Source: Calcarisporiella thermophila CBS 279.70 (lineage: Eukaryota > Calcarisporiellomycota). Taken from it: a DNA stretch of 64,000 nt. Position 1 is the stretch's first letter, and the number at the start of each line of letters is the position of its first letter. Both the position numbers and the translations under genes were made by a program. Below are positions 60,102-64,000 of the stretch, one piece after another. The notes beneath the pieces were generated by a model that ran no database searches, was not told the origin of the DNA, and saw only the letters and a list, made by a program, of their open reading frames with translations. Where the stretch lies: positions 283,687 to 347,686 of the forward strand of contig NW_027192214.1 in the NCBI RefSeq assembly GCF_041956535.1. Direction: 5' to 3'.

Positions 60102-60805
60102 TATTGTGTGGTATTTGCATCCCCTCTCTCTCCTGAAAAGATATTTTTTTAGAAAATCTTTGTATATATTGGCACGCAATTGCAGGTAACTATTTGTTTA
60201 TTGATAGCTCTGCTATGATGCCTCATTTTTCATTAACTTTAATGTTAAAGCCCTGAAAATAAACTGTTGATATCAATGTTTTATTATTATGAAAATCCAC
60301 TATACACTTTAAAATTATAGAAAGCAGAGATAACATATTGGTGGGTATCCAGAATTTGAAACTTACAACTAGAATAGTCTTATCTATGATATTGAGATTT
60401 ATAAAGATGCCAGTTCAAATCTCTGCTTCCAAATATATTGCACTGAATATAGAATATATCAAATGAATTTAAACCCAATTATCCTTGGTCATTGCAAATA
60501 AAAAATATGTCTATATTACTGGAAATTTTAAGAGAATGCCCACTTTGTAATACTGGTGGAATGGGCGAAATATGCAGATGTAATAAATAGCCCTACTTCA
60601 AAACATCCACAAATACTTTTTAACGAATTCAACGAATGATTATATTTTTCTGTCATTGAGCTGACAGCAAGCAAAATACTTCATAATAATGATAAGTGAA
60701 AAAAAAAAGAAAAGTAGGTGTCTCTAAACACATTTGCTACGTTTAACAGTATGTAAGAAATATATATTTAAAAAAATGTTATTACTGATTCTGATTCTAG
60801 TGAAT
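60102..60805. other. Intergenic AT-rich region between convergent genes
   Basis: 704 bp with A-runs near 60700-60715. No coding sequence or RNA gene recognised. Confidence 0.5.
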
Positions 60806-62130
60806 TTACATCAGTCTCTTAAAAACTCGGTAGGCAATTCGTAGCATAAATGCGGTGCCTATTAAACGCAATAAAATCGAGACGACAACGGCTCGTCGGA
60901 TCGCTCTCAAGTAGCTCTTCCATGCTGGCCCTCCGGCCCAAGAGGTCGTCCAGCTAAGGTTAAATAGAGGAGAGAATAGTAAAATGGCAGTTCCATAATC
61001 TAAAATTGAGAGCCAGCTTATTATACTTACTTTCCCCTCCTCTCATCTCGTTTTCCTAATTTAATGAACATCAGCACCAACAGATTGATATCTATAAAAT
61101 CGAACCGAGGCATCTGCCCATCCAAAGGACGATGCGGACCCCTAGCGTCATGCTCCATCAAATCCAATAAATTGCTTGTCATTTGGAGTGTGAGGCCCCA
61201 AAGACGAAGTTTTCCGGGTGCAATGCGTTGTTCCAGCATTCCCTGTATCTCTTCAGAGATTTTTGAAGAGGAAGTTGCAGAGGTGGGACTGTAAGCAATA
61301 GTAGTGGAAGTGGAAGTATGCGAGGTTAGGGGCGAATCCGATGACTGCGGTGTTTCGATATAATTTGGCATATTGATACAGTGAAAATGCATTTCTCCCA
61401 TTATAGTGCGCAGAAATTTTCGAAACAGTCCAGAAGTGAAGTATGGGAAGAGGCGTCTGGAGAGATCGACACTGATCGGAGTCCACCGTGGATGCTCTAA
61501 ATAATCATAGAAAATGGACAACGGAATCCCTAATATAACATGTAGAGATAACATATTAGTACGAAACAAGAGTTTCAAAGGAGGTTAATTACAGTGAGCT
61601 GAAGCAACTTCTCTGAGCTGAATTGTCATCTGAGGAGTAATGGGTGACATTTGAAGATACACAAATGGGGACAAAATCATCAGAAGCCTTTTTGCGAAAG
61701 TGGAAGAAACCTCACGATCGTCCAGAGCTCCCAAGCATAAAAACTCAGGTCCTGTCAAGTCAAGTCCGACTTCTTCACGAGCCTCCCGCTCTGCGGTTGC
61801 TCGGTCATCTCCATTATCTGCCTCCTCCTGTTTGCCACCCGGAAATGCAACATGGCCACTCCAACGATCACCCTGACGTGTTGCACGTTTGATGTATAGC
61901 AATTGAGGATCCCCTCCACTAACCCACGGCTGCTTTACAAATTCCTCAACTGTAGTTGGAAGTTTTGAGAGTGGGACATAGGATGAAGGGCGAACTCGAA
62001 GTACTATGGCTACACTTGCACGAACTGGTGTATGCTCTGGAGATGGGAGCTTAATGGCTTGCGATTCGCGCAAATTACGGGCTAGATTAAGAAGAAGCGT
62101 GCACGGATCAGCAGATTTACTCGATTCCAT
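60806..62130 (-). CDS. Nudix hydrolase, CoA-diphosphatase type, with C-terminal hydrophobic tail
   Basis: Exons in transcript order 61593..62130, 61031..61529 and 60806..60953 give 394 aa. The Nudix domain covers about residues 40-210. HVAFPGGKQEEADNG leads into the Nudix box (AEREAREEVGLDL), with the UPF0035-like pattern of Pcd1/NUDT7/NUDT8 CoA pyrophosphatases. A Ser/Thr-rich linker follows, then a second region with RLWGLTLQMTSNLLDLM, which also occurs in Pcd1-type enzymes. The last 30 residues are basic-hydrophobic (VVVSILLRLIGTAFMLRIAY), suggesting a tail anchor in a peroxisomal or mitochondrial membrane. Substrate and location are inference. Confidence 0.8.
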
Positions 62131-62704
62131 GCTAAAGGTCACCCTACACCAACATTAATAATTATGCTGACTCCAATTCAGTAATTGAAAAAGCAAGATT
62201 TCCTGAAAAAGTGACCCCAACATGCAGCATTCCAAGCCACAGTATTATTATCTTGTGAATTTCAAGCACGTTCCACGGTAAGCTCAGCAAAAAGCAATAT
62301 AACGCGTAAATTATCTTCGAACTTGCGAGCCAGGTTAGATGCTAGCGACTAGTGTTTTCTGAGCTTATAAGGATCAAGTTTACCGATTTATTCAAATACT
62401 TATAGATATTGAGCTGAACAAAATACCTTACAGCTTTAATCATTCACTCAAGCTTTATTAAATTTTAGCAAAACAATTTCAAAGCAAGCATTCGTTAAAT
62501 AGCTGTCAGTTAGCGGAATAATTGGAGCAATTCGCAAATATATCAAAAAACTGTTGGATTAGATGCGCTTAGAGCAGAAAAAATTTATTAAAAGTTGAAC
62601 TAGACGTGCAAAAATAGAATATAATTATAACAAAATTAAATATATGCCTCCACCAGAGCTTTAATAAAAGTGGTGGTGATTTTGCACCTTAATCACTATT
62701 AGAA
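62131..62704. other. Intergenic AT-rich region
   Basis: 574 bp upstream of the Nudix gene and downstream of the degraded region. No gene or RNA recognised. Confidence 0.5.
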
Positions 62705-64000
62705 TTAACTGTCCATATATCTCGTGATTACTAATGAAATGCAAACAGCGCTCAGTATGGTGTACACTTCATAATCGACTCTGATTATATGGTAAGGATC
62801 GACGGGATACTCGCCACACGTTGCTAAGTCGTCGATTCCATTCACTTTCTTGAAACTGTAAGTCCTACTTTTCTTAAGAGCTCCCAAGGCTTAATATTGT
62901 CTTGTAGAAGGACACACTGTCTCCCGACTATTAGCCAAGCTAAATGAGAGCTTCCGGCCACCAATCCTAAATCCCCATTATATCACCATACGAGGCTTCT
63001 CGAATTCCATGTGCAGTCGGCCCACCAACCGCTCTGGAGCCCACGATTTACAAATTTTCCCAGTCTCTGTAAAAACCATTGATTTTGATTCAATACATCT
63101 GCGATAAGTGGCCAGAACTACTTGAAGACAAAAATGTATTGATGAATCCATCACGTACACCTGCTTGATTCGCAGCGCATATTCCGATAAAAAATTTCCA
63201 AATCCACCGACCGTCGCCTGGAGATATTTTTCCCAATTCACTAAGCTTCTCCCGGAGAAGCGAATATATTTGCAAGTAGTGGTGATCCCCGTTCCGTTCA
63301 GACGTGGGTTATTATGACACAAGTTCTATCACGTTAATGTGATAAATTCGCAACTCGTAACGGTTGTCACGCATAAGCGCATAATAAGGCAGCGATCGAA
63401 CCTTTTGGGAAAGAGAGGTTTTCCTGTTTGCATTCCAACAATGTTTTCCCTGAAAAGTCTCAATGGACCCCGCTGTCCAAGCCAATAAGTCTCGAAAATG
63501 AGATCACAAGCAAGCTGGAAGTTAGGGTTTCCATAGGAGAGTACTTCATCATGTAACCATGCTGACTCGCTGACCAGCTGTTGTACTATTTTGGCTTTCT
63601 CAGCTATTAACTTAATTCCGCAGAAATTGTGTCAGCACAGCCCTTGCCCGCATTTGCCATTCTTCGACAATTTCAACATACGAGTTGTTACTGGGGAAAA
63701 TCCTCCTAATACACCTAAACGATGTAGGTATATACTGTTGATGTGTTTGTATGTGCAATTATCATTACGAATCATGTACACACTTCCTTGGCGGTCAGCA
63801 TATCCCTGCCAAGTTGCCGGTTCACTAAGAACTAACTCTGCACAACCGTCACATACTCGAATTTCACCCTATGCTCCACTTGAAAGAAATATTTTCAGGC
63901 ATCGTCCAGCTGAAACTGGTGCTATCACCTTTGAGATCATTTCATGAGCATCTCCTGCGTATACCTGTATTTCAGAATCAGGGCTCAAATTTGGCATGGA
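62705..64000 (-). pseudogene. Degraded or frame-shifted protein-coding region, partial, unidentified
   Basis: From the right edge inward, the minus strand shows protein-like sequence interrupted by two in-frame stops (about 63869-63871 TAG and 63632-63634 TGA) and several frame changes before 62705. Readable pieces include VCDGCAELVLSEPATW with YADRQGSVYMIRND, then WLHDEVLSYGNPNFQLACDL with FETYWLGQRGPLRLFRENI, and GDLGLVAGSSHLAWLIVGRQ with ILSAVCISLVITRYMDS. Gaps between frames are too short for introns of the size used elsewhere here. Either this is a decayed gene or the sequence contains indel errors. A few stops could fall in introns, so a working gene is not excluded. I do not recognise the protein. 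Confidence 0.4.

Overview
This is a nuclear chromosome segment of a fungus. It carries 32 protein-coding genes that I could model, plus one degraded coding stretch at the right edge. I read 119 short spliceosomal introns (mostly 45-80 nt, GT-AG, one GC-AG) in 27 of the genes, by following reading frame and protein-family similarity across each junction. Fungal markers are a Vps10 sorting receptor, Sip5, an Mtf2-like mitochondrial factor, a Rax1-like RGS membrane protein and an MEF2-type (Rlm1-like) MADS factor. Two proteins rarely kept in yeasts and moulds, a PDCD7/U11-59K homologue and a FAM204A-like protein, together with the intron density, suggest an intron-rich lineage outside the Saccharomycotina, perhaps an early-diverging (non-Dikarya) fungus. 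That placement is inference. No prophage, transposon, CRISPR array, rRNA or tRNA was found.

Layout. 0-4 kb: acireductone dioxygenase (cut by the left edge), NDUFAF3, glutaminyl cyclase. 4-12 kb: a 20-exon VPS10 gene with three tandem Vps10 domains. 12-18 kb: MADS factor, TRM11 (12 exons, one of 3 nt), an FCP1-like phosphatase. 18-26 kb: two low-complexity proteins, ribosomal protein eL8, mitochondrial porin, myotubularin. 26-31 kb: mitochondrial uS11, Mtf2-like protein, RING protein, Rax1-like protein. 32-39 kb: an unidentified 7-exon gene and a large KH-domain protein. 39-45 kb: the PDCD7-like minor-spliceosome protein, AP-1 gamma-adaptin, an acidic orphan. 46-51 kb: SIP5, RAD1, an SLC35-type transporter, clathrin light chain. 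52-62 kb: FAM204A-like, RING-PHD protein, DUF1764 protein, RsfS-domain protein, IPP isomerase, ZNHIT2, and a Nudix CoA-hydrolase-like protein with a hydrophobic tail. 62.7-64 kb: coding-like sequence broken by stops and frame changes.

The genes are not an operon or a pathway cluster. Several nevertheless belong to the same cell processes: Golgi-endosome sorting (VPS10, AP-1 gamma, clathrin light chain, myotubularin), mitochondrial biogenesis (NDUFAF3, uS11m, Mtf2-like, RsfS, porin) and RNA/RNP biology (TRM11, PDCD7-like, ZNHIT2, KH protein, eL8). Many neighbours are divergent pairs whose start codons lie only 110-410 bp apart, so promoters are probably shared. The strongest points for follow-up are the 3-nt micro-exon that restores the catalytic DPPY motif of TRM11, the PDCD7 homologue that implies a U11/U12 spliceosome, and the triple-domain VPS10 with partly conserved intron positions between its repeats.
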